NCBI RefSeq assembly: GCF_041260155.1
Contig: NC_091948.1
Coordinates: forward strand, 856,001 to 920,000
Direction: 5' to 3'
Length of the DNA: 64,000 nucleotides
From: Ptychodera flava
Lineage: Eukaryota; Hemichordata; Enteropneusta; Ptychoderidae
Of this stretch, positions 1 through 14,100 are shown piece by piece. The position numbers were made by a program, and so were the translations under genes. The stretch's first letter is position 1. Each line of letters starts with the position of its first letter. The notes beneath the pieces are model-generated. The model made no database searches, had not been told where the DNA came from, and worked only from the letters and a program-made list of their open reading frames with translations.

Positions 1-70
1 TATGTATCCGTCCTTGCCTTTTGAAAAATCAAAGTTCAGCCCTAGAAGTACGGAGTTTATTACGACTCAC

Positions 71-363
71 TCTTCTTCACTCATAATGTTATACATTCCT
101 TTAAAAATGACTTTCAGATGGTTGAAGACATGAGTTGCTGACAAAGCAATGAAACTCAATAATGAAAAATAACATTTATCAAACATATCCACAACATATG
201 GTGAGTCAGCATTTTCGTAGAATTTATCGGTGTCACAAAGAAGCGTTTTTGCCCCTTCATCCCAAAATGGAGAATGGTGACACTTTTTGTATACATTTCT
301 CATAGCCTCTTTCATTTGGTCTTTGCGAAAGCTTCGATAAAATGACAATATTAAAACTGCCAT
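71..363 (-). CDS. Exon of an unrecognised protein, gene runs off the left edge
   Basis: An open frame on the minus strand reads from an ATG at 363 (or an upstream in-frame ATG at 408) for about 97 codons. It meets a good splice donor (GA|GTGAGT) at 71/70, just before the in-frame stop, so it looks like a first or early exon whose gene continues beyond base 1. The peptide begins MAVLILSFYRSF, is rich in Lys, Phe and Cys, and has one hydrophobic stretch near its end (CYFSLLSFIALSATHVF). I do not recognise the family. Composition is more protein-like than most random frames here, but a chance frame cannot be excluded. Confidence 0.35.
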
Positions 364-411
364 TTTCCGGCATTTCTCAATGCAATTTAATGGAATAGGC
401 CGACATTGCAC

Positions 412-1627
412 GACGTTGACGCATGACGACCTTGGTAGGGTTACAAAAACCGGATGGTAGTTTTCACATTGGTGACATGTCCACTGTGCTGACGCACTAG
501 AAATTTTCGCCCAAACTTTGGGGTTGTAATAGGAAATTGTACAGGTTATTCACAGCACAAAACAAAACAAAACAGGCTCTGATAACGGTCTCTTTTCCAG
601 GTGACCAAACAGAAGACATTTATATCGTCCGACGGACAGTTAAGCTATATCCATCAACAAATCAATTAGCGCCACTCTCTTGAAAATAGGTTTACAACTG
701 CGCGGCATCTAAGATTTGAAAGCGTTTACATTTGCAATGCGCATCTGTAATCCCCCCTCATCCGTCATTATTGTCTACCCAGTTATTTCGACTGTTAATG
801 TGGTGTAATGCTTTTCTCCTTTCAAATTCTGGGGACAATGGTGTAAAGAGTGAGCATGGAAAAAAAGGGCAATGAACGTTAGTCCTCTTTCACCCACTGC
901 TCTGTGTACAGGTTAAACACGCCGTGTGATACAACCAGCAGGTACAGGTTAGGGCCTAAAACATTTCAGGGAGTACATACAATATAACCATGAAGCGATT
1001 GAATTTGCGTACAATATATCATTTAATACAAATATCAATTCAAAAAACAGACACTGACTGGTCAACTGAGAGTTACGACTCAGTCTTAGCCGTTGTCAAG
1101 GTTACAAGGCATCTTCCATGACCTTGCAAGGGGGCGTTACGTTAACTCATCATGGCTTGAGCTACGTTGAATACTGATATCAAAAGATATTAAAATATAA
1201 TTCAATAAATATAGTGATAACTAGGTGTCTTTTTGCATTGAAAAGGTCATCCACGACTTTGTGTGGAAAATCTCCGTAGTTCTGGTATTGACCCCAAAAC
1301 CTTACTTTTGGGTATGAAACAAAAAGCACGGCGAGGTTCTAGCCCATTAATCACTTCGCTAGACAAAAATTAATATCTATTTCTGCAATTTTTAGCTTCA
1401 TGCTTGTAAATATGAAAGTGCCACAGTAGTCATCCCGTAACTCTATAGAGGTTTTATAGTGAGGTGGGTCACATAATCTGCGCATGTACTTAGATGAATT
1501 GAAAACTGCAAAATAACTAGTCTACCATTCTAAAAGACTACAGTACAAATGTTCAGTTCTTAATGGTTAAAAGTTCTTATCGGTTGAAAGTCAAAGAATA
1601 GAAAGGAAATCTCTCTTTGGATATCAG
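412..1627. other. Intergenic stretch, no gene seen
   Basis: Between the minus-strand exon at 71-363 and the plus-strand 3' exons at 1628-1867. If both gene fragments are real, upstream exons of the plus-strand gene should lie here or left of the window. An ATG-led frame at 990 has no convincing donor. Nothing else is recognised. Confidence 0.4.
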
Positions 1628-1867
1628 AAGAGATCCCTGCATCATTAAGAAACGACCGTGAAGAACACACTGTGCATACAAATACCTCACATTTTCCTTA
1701 CTGTAAGCCAAAGCCCGCCCTCAACGATGACATCAGTTAGCCATACGATGCCTCTCATTCCTTTCACAGGTATTGAAGAAGGTGATGCCATTCCAGCCAA
1801 TAAACTACGAGTTGTCCCATTGGATGAGAAAAAATGTACTCCTCTAAATACAGAAATATTTATGTGA
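1628..1867 (+). CDS. 3' end of an unrecognised gene (last two coding exons)
   Basis: Two short exons join in phase. Exon 1628-1702 follows an acceptor ending ATATCAG and ends at CT|GTAAGC. Exon 1770-1867 follows a pyrimidine-rich acceptor (CTTTCACAG) and ends at a TGA at 1865-1867. Together they encode about 56 residues, hydrophilic, ending in CTPLNTEIFM. A canonical AATAAA at 2036-2041 lies 169 bases past the stop, as expected of a terminal exon. The family is not recognised and no upstream exon was found with confidence. The gene call rests on matching phases, both splice sites and the poly(A) signal. Confidence 0.4.
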
Positions 1868-2035
1868 AATATGGTAATTGTGAATTCAGACGTGCTGATG
1901 TGTGATTATTGGAGACTGTGACTACTTCATTGCTAAAATGTTATACTCAAAGGCAAGAAGTATACATTAATTTAGCAAGATCACATTATTTACATCAAGT
2001 TTATATTTCTCTAGTCTCAGTGGTAATGATTATCA

Positions 2036-2041
2036 AATAAA
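2036..2041 (+). terminator. Poly(A) signal AATAAA for the gene ending at 1867
   Basis: Canonical AATAAA 169 bases after the stop codon of the putative terminal exon 1770-1867. A TTTTGTCC/TTTGT-rich stretch lies further downstream. Confidence 0.4.
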
Positions 2042-2454
2042 GTTTTCATAGCTCTATCATAAAGATGTAAATGTACACAGACACTGTTAGAATGGAGAAG
2101 CACTACCAGTAGTATTGAAGCTAACTTTTGATACTTTGTTTTGTATGTTTTTGTCCTATTTGTCAATACGAGCAGATGTGCTTGTAAGACTGTGGAAATG
2201 TAGCTTGCCAGCACGGTATATATGCATCAAAGAAATACATTATTATACAATTGAAATCATGTATGCATGTTAAATTCAAAAACACTGCAATGAAACTAAA
2301 TACATGCCACATATATACAACTGTGTTGACTGGTATTTCACCATGTTTTTGGAACAGACAAAATAAACTGTAGATAATTCATGGAATACAAATACTGACA
2401 AAACCATCAGAAGTTTCAGCTACTGGGATACAAATATTTGTGTTTTGGCGTATA

Positions 2455-3324
2455 TGGCATATCAAGTGCCGACTGTCCCTGTTTTGATCATCAAGTGCCG
2501 ACAGTCCCTGTTTTGATCATCAAGTGCCGACAGTCCCTGTTTTGATCATCAAGTGCCGACAGTCCCTGTTTTGATCATCAAGTGCCGACAGTCCCTGTTT
2601 TGATCATCAAGTGCCGACAGTCCCTGTTTTGATCATCAAGTGCTGACAGTCCCTGTGTTGATCATCAAGTGCTGACAGTCCCTGTGTTAATCATAGTGCT
2701 GACAGTCCCTGTGTTGATCATCAAGTGCTGACAGTCCCTGTGTTGATCACAAAGTGCTGACAGTCCCTGTGTTGATCATCAAGTGCTGACAGTCCCTGTG
2801 TTAATCATCAAGTGCTGACAGTCCCTGTGTTGATCATCAAGTGCTGACAGTCCCTGTTTTGATCATCAAGTGCTGACAGTCCCTGTGTTGATCATCAAGT
2901 GCTGACAGTCCCTGTGTTGATCATCAAGTGCTGACAGTCCCTGTGTTGATCATCAAGTGCTGACAGTCCCTGTGTTGATCATCAAGTGCTGACAGTCCCT
3001 GTGTTGATCATCAAGTGCTGACAGTCCCTGTGTTGATCATCAAGTGCTGACAGTCCCTGTGTTGATCATCAAGTGCCGACAGTCCCTGTGTTGATCATCA
3101 AGTGCTGACAGTCCCTGTTTTGATCATCAAGTGCTGACAGTCCCTGTGTTGATCATCAAGTGCTGACAGTCCCTGTGTTGATCATCAAGTGCTGACAGTC
3201 CCTGTGTTAATCATCAAGTGCTGACAGTCCCTGTGTTAATCATCAAGTGCTGACAGTCCCTGTGTTGATCATCAAGTGCTGACAGTCCCTGTGTTGATCA
3301 TCAAGTGCTGACAGTCCCTGTGTT
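2455..3324. repeat. 29-bp minisatellite, about 30 copies
   Basis: The unit is GATCATCAAGTGCNGACAG followed by TCCCTGTKTT, 29 bp, repeated about 30 times with very few differences. The first six or so units carry GCCGACAG and TTTT. The rest mostly carry GCTGACAG and TGTT, so variants are grouped along the array. One unit near 2690 has a small deletion. The array lies in the gap between the plus-strand 3' exons (1628-1867) and the convergent 3' end of SLC35A4 (4159). Confidence 0.97.
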
Positions 3325-4158
3325 GATCAAACTTGGTTGACTGGAGTTGAAATTTTGTTTATGAAAAGTGCCAACAACATTGTGCGATCAGGAGAGATTG
3401 GTAAATTTTTCAATCACTGATTAGACTACAGTGTACTACATTTCTCACAAGTGGTTCAAAATCATAGAAGGGAGCCTAGATTTAATAGAACTGTTGCACA
3501 GTGCATATAACTAGAATGCATTTTAATAACTGACACAAAAGAGACCGTGGCTTAATTCTTGAGAGGGGAACTTGGCAAGGCATGAAACAAAATACTGACT
3601 TACATCAATTACAGGTGATTAACACTTAGCTATCAGGCTTGTACTTTGACACTCAGATGACTTTGCATGTTTTGGTAAAACTCTTGACATCTGAAGTTTG
3701 ATGAACATTTTTCGTTGAAATTACAGCCATGTATGACCTAACATGTTACTCATTAATAGATATCATCTAGCAAGATGAGATAATTATAAATAGTGTAATT
3801 ATAACAGTTTGGTTAGCAGATGAGAAGAAATAAAATTGCCATGGCAGTTGAAGTCATTTGAAGGCACATAAGGATGACCTCCAATTCAATAATATGAACA
3901 TGAATTATACCGAGATACAAATATACTGTATACCAATGATAAATTTGTTGTGTTTATCATACATGCATCACAACAACAAGTGTGCAGTGTACCCACAATG
4001 CACCACTGAACCAAGGTCAATACTAATTAAGAAGTAAATATTCAATGAATGTGAAAATAATTCTGTACATAATTCAAAAATAATAATCATGAGTTATTAA
4101 AAGTTATCAGAATACACATTTTACCTTGAGGAGCACCCTCATATATGTAACATTAATA
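3325..4158. other. Probable SLC35A4 3' UTR and flank
   Basis: AT-rich sequence immediately beyond the SLC35A4 stop on the minus strand. I find no canonical minus-strand AATAAA close to the stop. A variant ATTAAA (minus) near 3516-3521 could serve. Otherwise unremarkable. Confidence 0.3.
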
Positions 4159-4960
4159 TCAGAAGTGTTTGACCGTGTAGATGTTGGTTCGTTTGTGATA
4201 GAGTAGCAGAGCTAGGAAGACGAGTACAAATGCTATCCAGTAGTAGACATTGAGCTGTAGGTTGAATAGCAGCATGGACAGCGTGGTGGTAACCAGCATG
4301 GCACAGGTTATGATGAACAGTCGAATGATATTACTTGTGTGTTTCATCACCGCAGACATGATGAGCCCATTGGCGGCCTGAAGTGAAATAAAACAGCACA
4401 GCTCAAATCAAATGAAATTTTAAAAAGTATCTGATTCCAATTGATAAAGCCTAAATATTGAGAGAGAATTTGTCAAAATACAGCTTTATCCAGGATGTAT
4501 TTTTGAAAAAATGCTCTTTTTTTTGGCATACGTTGGATAATTTACAGATTTTTTGCCGTTGGGTAAAATGTGCTGCAATGTCAGTTGCTAGATTTGTGCT
4601 GTCACTCTATAGTTATCGCACATGAAAGGCAATGTCCAGTATACCATAAAATGTGGTGAAAAATGACATTTCCAAATTCTCTTATCCATTAATATATCTA
4701 GAGACATATTAGATGCACTTCTTTATTGACCAACATTTCAACATAATTAGTAACCCCATAGCATAAATACAACATCGAAAATAGGACAAAAAATTCTAAA
4801 AGTACTGCTAACAGGATTTATCGCTGCAGGGGTAGACAGACTTGGTGATATTGACATTGCAATGATGAGCTGTGACCTTGACATTTTTGTTTCTTCATTA
4901 TGAGATTTTATGCTTGTTTGGCAGACATAACAAAAAATCACATAATAATATTACAGTGTG

Positions 4961-5019
<59 letters not shown>

Positions 5020-5085
5020 TCATTATGAGATTTTATGCTTGTTTGGCAGACATAACAAAAAAACACATAATAATATTACAGTGTG

Positions 5086-5181
<96 letters not shown>

Positions 5182-8100
5182 CACATACCTCTCAATGGCC
5201 TAACCATTGCAATCTTTGTGACTTACCTGTGTCATAACAATGATAAATGTCAATGCAGTGAATCCTTGAAAGAAACCAGATTCACTTGATGCATTCCATG
5301 TCGTTGAAATATAGGTGAAATAATTCATGAACAGTCCAAATATGTAGAGTAGAATGTTCTGTAAATGCAATGACAGCTGTTGGGGAAAAAACACACAGAT
5401 TATCTTCTTATTCTGTTGCAAAAATATCTTCATGTTCTGAAGCATACCTTTTTACTTCAAAACTTTCACAATTTTGAGCTGTATCTTTGCCAAATGTAGC
5501 ATCAAGCAAGGAGACTAGTAATTCATCAAAGTTACTAAATACAGGAGATAATCGTTGAAAAGCAATTTAGCATTGATTCTCTGAATATTTTATTGTTTCT
5601 TTGTACAAAACTTGTAATCAATCCTACATGGACAAGTTTGGAGATGAACTGTTTGTTCAATATTAGATTCCTCTATTAGAGTTGAACTTCTTCATGGAAT
5701 ACAGACATTTCTAGGCATTATCAGATGTGACAACTATAATAATCTTGTGTTCCCCTTTCTTGCTTTCCCCAAACTCTTCTTCCCTTTTCCCAGTCATAAT
5801 ATCTTTCAACTTAATACATCCATGTGTGGGGGTTGCATCTTTGCCACAGAAAACAATAGCATTTTAAATCACAGAATACCTCAGTAAATGGGCTGAAGTA
5901 AGAGTATGAGACGCTGGCCTGACCAAAATTTACATGGAAATTTTAGTCTAACATAATTTTACAATAATTTGCACCCTGAAATAGACACATTTATTATCTT
6001 TTCTGTACTTTACACCAAGAGGCTATATCAATCCCTTTCAAAATAAAGTCAAGTCACAAGACGAAGTAGAATTATGATCAACATGATTGCATAAAATTAA
6101 TCTGTATTTGGTTGAACCAGTAGTGGCCATTCACTGACTCTGATAACTAAATAAAAAAAAATCATTTGTAAATATCTTCATGGCCACAGGTGGTTGACAC
6201 TTGATTTCCTAATCAACATAAGCCTGTGGCACGACAAACAATAATAATTATTTTCTTTTTCTTTGAGTTCATTCTTCTGTAGAAATCTATTCTTTGATAA
6301 CATTTATGTGCACTGCATTGAAATGCTCCAGTGAGTGAGAAAAAAACTAGTGTGCTAAATGGCAGTGGCTGGATATGTGTTTTACAATGCGTCCGCTGGA
6401 GAAGGAGATCTTTAATCTAGTTGCACTAAGGTTACTGGGTTAGAGTTGAAAGCAAAATCTCCCCAATATGAACATCATTAAGCTCTGCATTCTTAATGGT
6501 TTGAAAACGTTTTTGTTCACATGTGAAGTTTCTATCAAGAAAGGCATTTGAGATAGACCACCTAGGGACATAACAATTGATGCATGGCTGATTAAGTGTC
6601 TTGCGTCTGGCTCTTCCCTTTTCAGTGACCAAACTCATGTTCTTAGACATCATCCTGTAATTGCTATTTGTTTCATTACGCAAATGCACTGACATATTAG
6701 GGTTACAGTGTCTCACAAACCACTTGTAACCCTGGTTAATGCTTCTTGGCAAGCTGTAGACATTTCTTTCACAGCTCCTCATTGGCTACACAATGTGGCT
6801 CTACCCTTCTGTACATACATGTTTTCTCAACAATTGGACTAAAGCATAGCCTTGGGGATCTGGCCTAACCTGCAAAGCTTCAGAGACTTATAATCCAACA
6901 CTACCGTAAGTTTTGGGGACATCACAAAAATCCTGGGGTATAATTTTGTCAATTTGATATGATTTGAGAAGTCACCACCACATTGGTCAGATCCTTGAAA
7001 TATGCACAAGCGCCAGAGCCTTGAAAACCCAAACTTTATACCTCTTTGAATGAAGTATAAAGATAAACAACTGCAGACGACATTAAAAATAACCAAAATT
7101 TACACATGCCATTGTAAAATTGGATGCAATTTTACTGTGATTATTGTGTATAATTTTCCTCAGGAGATAAATGCATAATCCCCTTGTCAATAACATCTTG
7201 CTCAAATTTATTGATCAATATCTACATTGCAGAAAATTAATTCATATTCAGGGCAACTTGGCCAGGTTCAAACTCTTGTATATATCACGAGTATACCATT
7301 GTTATATTCATGTCCAGACTATTTAGATCACTGTATTTTCACCTTCCATATAATGATATAATTTATTATATCCACGAGGACTGCGGCTAATGAGCTGTTA
7401 AACAGCTGCTCTAAGATCTCAAACTATGGTGTTTGATACAGCTTGATTTCACCATGCATAATTCATGGCATACTGGTACCCAGAAACAGCATCTATGTAT
7501 ATTATACAATTGATAATTTAGAGAGTATTAGGGTATTCATATGAATGTCTCTATAAGGGTTGATTAGGGCAGCACTTAGGGACAGGAGTTAATATTTGAA
7601 AGCTGACATCAAAACACACAGTTTTAGTAACACACACTGTCTTAAAAAGGCTGTGAGTAGAAAAACCAGTTACTAGAATGACGCTTTCTTAGGGATTAAC
7701 AATTTAATCCAGTAACACACACTGGAAGATTGGAGGATTTCTCTTTGTGAACACATGGGGGCGATATAGCAAAATCACAAACTCATCAAAGAGGTGTCAA
7801 AATGCACAGAGAGAATGGATGTTAATGTTGGTGCTTTTCAGTATATTTTATTAAATAAATCTCACACTTCACTTTGCTTGCTACAGGTCAGTGATGCATT
7901 TTATAAAAGTAATCACAAATCAACACATGAAAGGCCAATCAAACTATACAATTCATCACTGAATACATGATGACAGTGATCATATCACTCATCTACAGTG
8001 ACATCATGACAACAGAATGGATGGAAAGTTAGATTGTCACATTCTCTGTATCTTGTCTCTATATTCGCATGCACACAAAAAAGTTTTCACAAAACCTTTT

Positions 8101-11100
8101 AAAACCTAAAACCTTTTCTCTTAATCACCTCCAGCTATTCAAATCCCTGCATATATATCATTCTTTCACATCTACTGTGGACTCCAGAGAAGAACACGCA
8201 ATTTTTTTTTACTTACGTCCCACTGGAAAACAATACATTTACATTTGATTGCAAGGTAAAAATCAAATTAAAGAAAGAAAGACAACAAAATAACTTTACT
8301 TAATTGACCGACAGTTAATCTTTGGTGAGAAATACATTACATGCAAGCTATCTAACAGAGAAAACTAATCATTAAAATTCTCACTAACCTGGTAATTTTT
8401 CTTGAGTATATATTCTGTATAGACACCTGCTAGTCCTGATATTGTACAGTAGAGTATCATCAGTATCAAACCATACAGGGTGATATAAATCTCACTGGCA
8501 GGGTGGGGACTTTGTGAAAATTGCAAACCACCATAACTGTAAAACAAAATTGCAAGAAGATTTTCCCTTTGGAAAGACTGCACCTATCTTCCTGAACAGG
8601 GTTAGTATTACATGTATTACACCCTTACTGTTGGTATTGTGATTGTCCTTTTTAAACAGGGCAATGAAGTGTTGCACATATTCTTCAAAATTCTAACATA
8701 TGCAACTCAGAGGGTGGTCTTCCACATCATCATTAATGATGCTGAAAATATAGCCAGAGTAATTATGAATTCTATTTCATGCTTGAACACTACTTACTCA
8801 TTTGACATTACTTTGAATTCTTTATCCTTAAAACACTGAATACTAGTAAAGCCCTGGTTGTTTCCAACTTATGTAGGATATACCAGTATCACCTGCAGTT
8901 TCTTGTTCTACTTTTCATGACATGTACAAATACAAAATATCCAACTTTTCAGTGCAGCCAGTAGATGTATTGCATGCACTGTTATAAGCCTTGAATTGAA
9001 TTCATATCAGGAACATGGATTTATACATAATAACAGTATACGTAATGCATAAACAGGTTTTTCAATGTGCTTCATGAGGTATTTCATGAAAATGGTGCTG
9101 GTGAAGAACAGAGTACTGAAAAAAGTTACGATGGGCCTTATATGTTACACCATGTACATGTACAGTAATTGTATGAACAGATCCCACATAATCACTGAGG
9201 AGCAACTTGCTGGGAGCAGTGCTCAAACAACATGAATTTTGGCAAATCTGAAAAAGTGAAACGTATGAAAACAAGACCATCTTTCAAAATCACAAAAGAA
9301 ACAAACAAGGAATCAAAGATTGTCAGATTTTGTGGAGAGAGAGTGTTCAGTAATGACAGAAACAAGAATGACATCTACCTGTTACATATTCCAGCAAACA
9401 TTAGCATCCACATTGACATCCACTGTAGTCTGGTCAGACGTCGTCTGATGATGTAACGATACAATATGGCGGTACTTGCTATTTTTAGATTACTCAGGAC
9501 CTGATAGATGAGAGACAGTAATTTTGTTACAGATGATGTATTATGTAGCTGTATGTGTCATTATTCAGCTAGATCATGAAAGTGCAATTGGAAAATCTAA
9601 GCAAGCATATGTCAATAAGCAATGGGTATGCATTGCTATGGTTAGAGTGAAGGGAAAAAACACATCAATACTACAGACATTACTTTCCATATTTTATGTA
9701 TCTTGGCCAAATTAAAGATTGTCTTGGTGAAATTAACAAAACAACTACTGAAATATTACTTTTGCAATAATGATTAGCCTATAGTGGCATCACAATTTCT
9801 ATAACTTAGGCATTTCCAATGCAATGTGCTGGAATCTAACAAGACTTCCTTGAGTGACAGTCAGCTCATTAGTACCGGTATTCATGATTATTAATATTCA
9901 TAATCAAAGTGACCACAAGGGGTACCCGTATATATATACAGTGCTGAAGCCTGGACGTGCCCTTGCGACAATTTCCCCAAAATGGAACCTGTTTTCCCGT
10001 ATTCTTGTGCACTGCGGGTCACCTCAGGTGCACTCATAAGTTGACTGTGTTCAATGGGTGTAGTCTGCAAGTAATATCTGTTACTGACAATGGCCTTTGT
10101 TTTGCATGGTTATTTTGAGGCTTATATTTACGCATTTTCGAAGCTGTGATTACAAGTAACAAAAATGCTGTAGCTGGTTGTAGTCTGACTGAGCTCTGAT
10201 TTTAGGCAGATACGGTATCCTGTTATATTTTTCTGAAATTAACGCATAGCAACACAGTCCCGGTAGCTTGAATCGTAGAAAATAGAGGGGGGTAGCAACA
10301 CAGTCCCGGTAGCTTGAATCGTAGACAATAGAGGGGGGTAGCAACACAGTCCCGGTAGCTTGAATCGTAGAAAATAGAGGGGGTTTCCCCCTCTACTTTC
10401 TATGCTTGAATTTTGTTTTGTGAAACTAATTTATAATTAAATAATGCAAAATTTGTTTGAAAACCTATGCATGTTGTCCCCAAAATGTGCAGAATATCCC
10501 CCAAAGTAAACGGTAGTGGAACACACTGTCCTTTGGTTTCAAATTCCTTGCTGCAACACTGTATATATATTTATTCCTACATGAAGCTTACTTTCCTGAT
10601 TCACAAACATAGCAAAATGGCAATTTAAAACTTTGCTTTTATTTCTTTGTAAAATGAATGACCCATCTAAAGAAAACTATGAACAGTACAAACATTGATA
10701 CAATGTATTTCTGCTGTACTTAGTATAGCTCTGAAATTCTGTTTGCAATAATGTAAAAGTCAAAAAAAAGATGAAAAGGTTGCAAAACATAGGGCCAAAG
10801 TCCTGAAGCTACAACAGACATGGATACAAAATTAAGTATTTCCTGACTGTATGAAATTATCTCACTTTAATAGGTCATCCTAGGGACTTGTAAACCAAAT
10901 GTTAAAGCTGTCTGACCAGCAGTTTTGAAAAAACAAGCAACTCAACAGTTGACAGAGCTCTGCTGTGTAATAAGTAGGGAATAACCTTTTGTGACACATG
11001 TATTGATGAAGAAGGTGGATATCTTTCATTAACATTGTAAGTGAGTTCTGTTGAATAAGTTGAGACTGTACATACTCAGAGAAAGCACACTGAAGAGACA

Positions 11101-14100
11101 AATGTTTGAAACTTAAGAAGTTCAAGGTCATCAAAAGCATTATAAGGAATTGTGTAACTTTCATTGCACTGTTTACACAGATTGCACAATTGCTATAAAT
11201 AGCACATGAGGAATCTTACAGCCAAGCTTTACCATAAAAACCCTATCACTTTTGACCACTCTTTTAATTGACCACTCTATTTTTTTCCTCAAAAAGTAAT
11301 TTTATTTTATCCTTACCAAGTCAACCATAAATGGAAATTAGAACTTTCTCTATCTCTATCTCTATTGACTATTTTGAGCAATTTCTTTTAGATAACATAC
11401 AGGGCACAATAAATGACGGTTCAGAATATGTCAAAGTTGGGATTCAGGAAAGTTGCCTTTACATGTTTTAATCCTCCAAGATGGTAAGCATTTCACTATG
11501 AACTGTCAAAGAAAGTTGAACTTTCTGATAATACTACACTAAATTATTTTGGCTTTGATGATTTCCTAATTAATTCAAATATTTAAAATCATATTAATTA
11601 TTTTTTTCTAGATGAATTGATAGGGTTTATACAGTACAAGAATTACATACAATGCAAGTCAAATTTTGACCAAAATTGACAAAAAATTCCTTAAAAATAC
11701 ACATTTGCATATTTCATCACAATTTGAACAAATCTAAGTTGGGTTACCCCTAGGGACCTGTATACCAAATAACAAAGCTGTCTGACCAGCGGTTATGAAG
11801 AAGAAGATTTTTTATCAAAAACACCTTTTTTGGCATTAATTTGCCTATTTTCAACAATATCAAAAAATTAAAAAAAACAGTTTCTCAAAATCATATTTTT
11901 CATCTACACAACAAATATCAAATTAGTAAGTACTGCGGTTCTCAAGATATTTGAGTGGACGGACGCCTCACAAACGGACATACATACATACATACATACA
12001 TACAATGCATACATACAGACTGACGACGGACGCTGGACGGATACCCATCCCAATAGCTTCTATAGACTATAGTCTATAGTAGCTAATACAAGCGACCTAG
12101 CGGCCGATATAGCTCCGCTGTGTTTATGTAGAGAATAACTATTTTTGACACATGTTGATGAAGAAGGAGGAAATCTTTGATAGCTCAATGCAGTGGCCAG
12201 AAAAAAGTGGCTAAAATAAGCTGCAAAAATACACAATTGAAGATTTCATCATACTTTGAATATATCACATCGGATCATCCCTAGGAACATGTCAACCAAA
12301 GCTATCTGATGAGTAGTTTTTTGAGAATAAAATTTTCTGACCAAAAATTGCAACATTGCCCAAAAATACAAAATTACAGATTTCATCAGAAATTCAATAT
12401 ATATTACTTACCTCATCTGTAGAAACCTGTATACCAAATTTCAAAGCTATCAGAGCAGTACTTTTTGAGAAAAACATTTTTTGACCAAAAATGGCAAAAA
12501 TTGCCCCAAAATTACAAAATTGCAGATTTCATCATAATTTCAATAAATATCATTAAGGTGATCTGTAGGAACCTGTATACCAAATTGCAAAGCTATCAGA
12601 TGAGTAGTTTTGGAAATACACATTTTTTGACCAAAAATGGAAAAAATTAACCCAAAATTACAAAATTGCAGATTTCATCATAATTTCAATAAATATCATT
12701 AAGTTTATCTGTAGGAACCTGTATACCAAATTTCAAAGCTATCAGATGAGCAGTTTTTGAAATACACATTTTTGACCAAAAATGGCATAAATTGCCCAAA
12801 AATACAAAATTACAGATTTCATCAGAAATTCAATATATATTACTAAGTTCATCTATAGAAACCTGTATACCAAATTTCAAAACTATCAGACCAGTACTTT
12901 TTGAAAAAAACATTTTTTGACCAAAAATGGCAAAAATTGTCTTAAAAATGCAAATTTGCATATTTCTGCACAATTTGAACAAATCTGAAATAGATCATCC
13001 CTAGGGACATATGTACTAAATATCAAAGCTATCTGACCAGTAGTTTTGAAGAAGAAGATTTTTAAAGATTTTTTTACCAAAAATGACAAAAATTGCCTTA
13101 AAAATACAAATATGCAAATTTCACCACGATTTGAACAAATCTGACTGTAGTCACCCTAAGTAAACTGCATATTAAATTTAAAAGCAATCGGACAAGCGGT
13201 TTCAGAGAAGTAGATTTTTTTACCAAAAACAGCAGAAAATGCCCCAAAAATACAAATATGCAAATATCACCACAATTTGAACAAACTTAAGTGAGGTCAC
13301 CCCAAGTGAACTGCATATAAAATTTCAAAGCAATTGGACTTGCGGTTTCAGAGGAGAAGGCAATTGTTGACGGACGACGCCGGACGCCGGACGACGCCGG
13401 ACGCCGGACGCCGACGGATAATCAACCTATTTGATAAGCTCCGCGTCGCTGACAGCGGAGCTAAAAACTGAAAAACCAAATTTGCTGAATTTACAAAATT
13501 ATATATGTATAAATACATTCATAATTGCGACAGGATCTCTGGGGTTATATGAAGGCCATTTCAGCAACAGGGATAATTGTTTTTATTGAAAGACCATCCC
13601 ATCCAACTCTGTATTGCACAATGAAGCCAAACACTGACCTGAAAACTTGCAGGGTCCATATAGAGTTGCATGTGGACAACAATGTTGTTGTTGATGCAGT
13701 ACAAAAGAGCTGGTACAGCGAAGAGCACACAGTGTCTCCAGTGTGGCAACCTCAAACCCTGGGACACAACCTCTGGTGCAAACATCACCACAGAAAATAA
13801 CAACTGCACACAGAAAAAAATTGACAAAAAAGATAGCTTTAGCTGTCATTGTGAACTCTAACTACAGGAAACAATATTAATTTCTACATGATTTGAGCAG
13901 GCTGAAAGTGATTTGAATTGTACGACTTGTGAAATTTACAGTATGTATAAAAAGCAGCATTTAAATGGTCTTTACTTACAAGTAAATGACAAATATCCAC
14001 ATGTTTCATCACACTTTATGACATATGATGAAAAGAAAAGTGTTTTAATTGGATACGAAGGGATTAAAGCATTGGTAAGAAATTTTGAAGATTGTCCAGT

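Noticed and set aside
2455-3324. CRISPR-like direct repeats
   Set aside because: Units are contiguous 29-bp copies with no spacers; an ordinary minisatellite in animal DNA.
5025-5289. Ile-Tyr repeat open frames
   Set aside because: Produced by the (AT)n tract; likewise 49408-49629.
6432-6782. 116-codon minus-strand frame in SLC35A4 intron 6
   Set aside because: No domain, no splice or promoter support; length is compatible with chance in AT-rich DNA.
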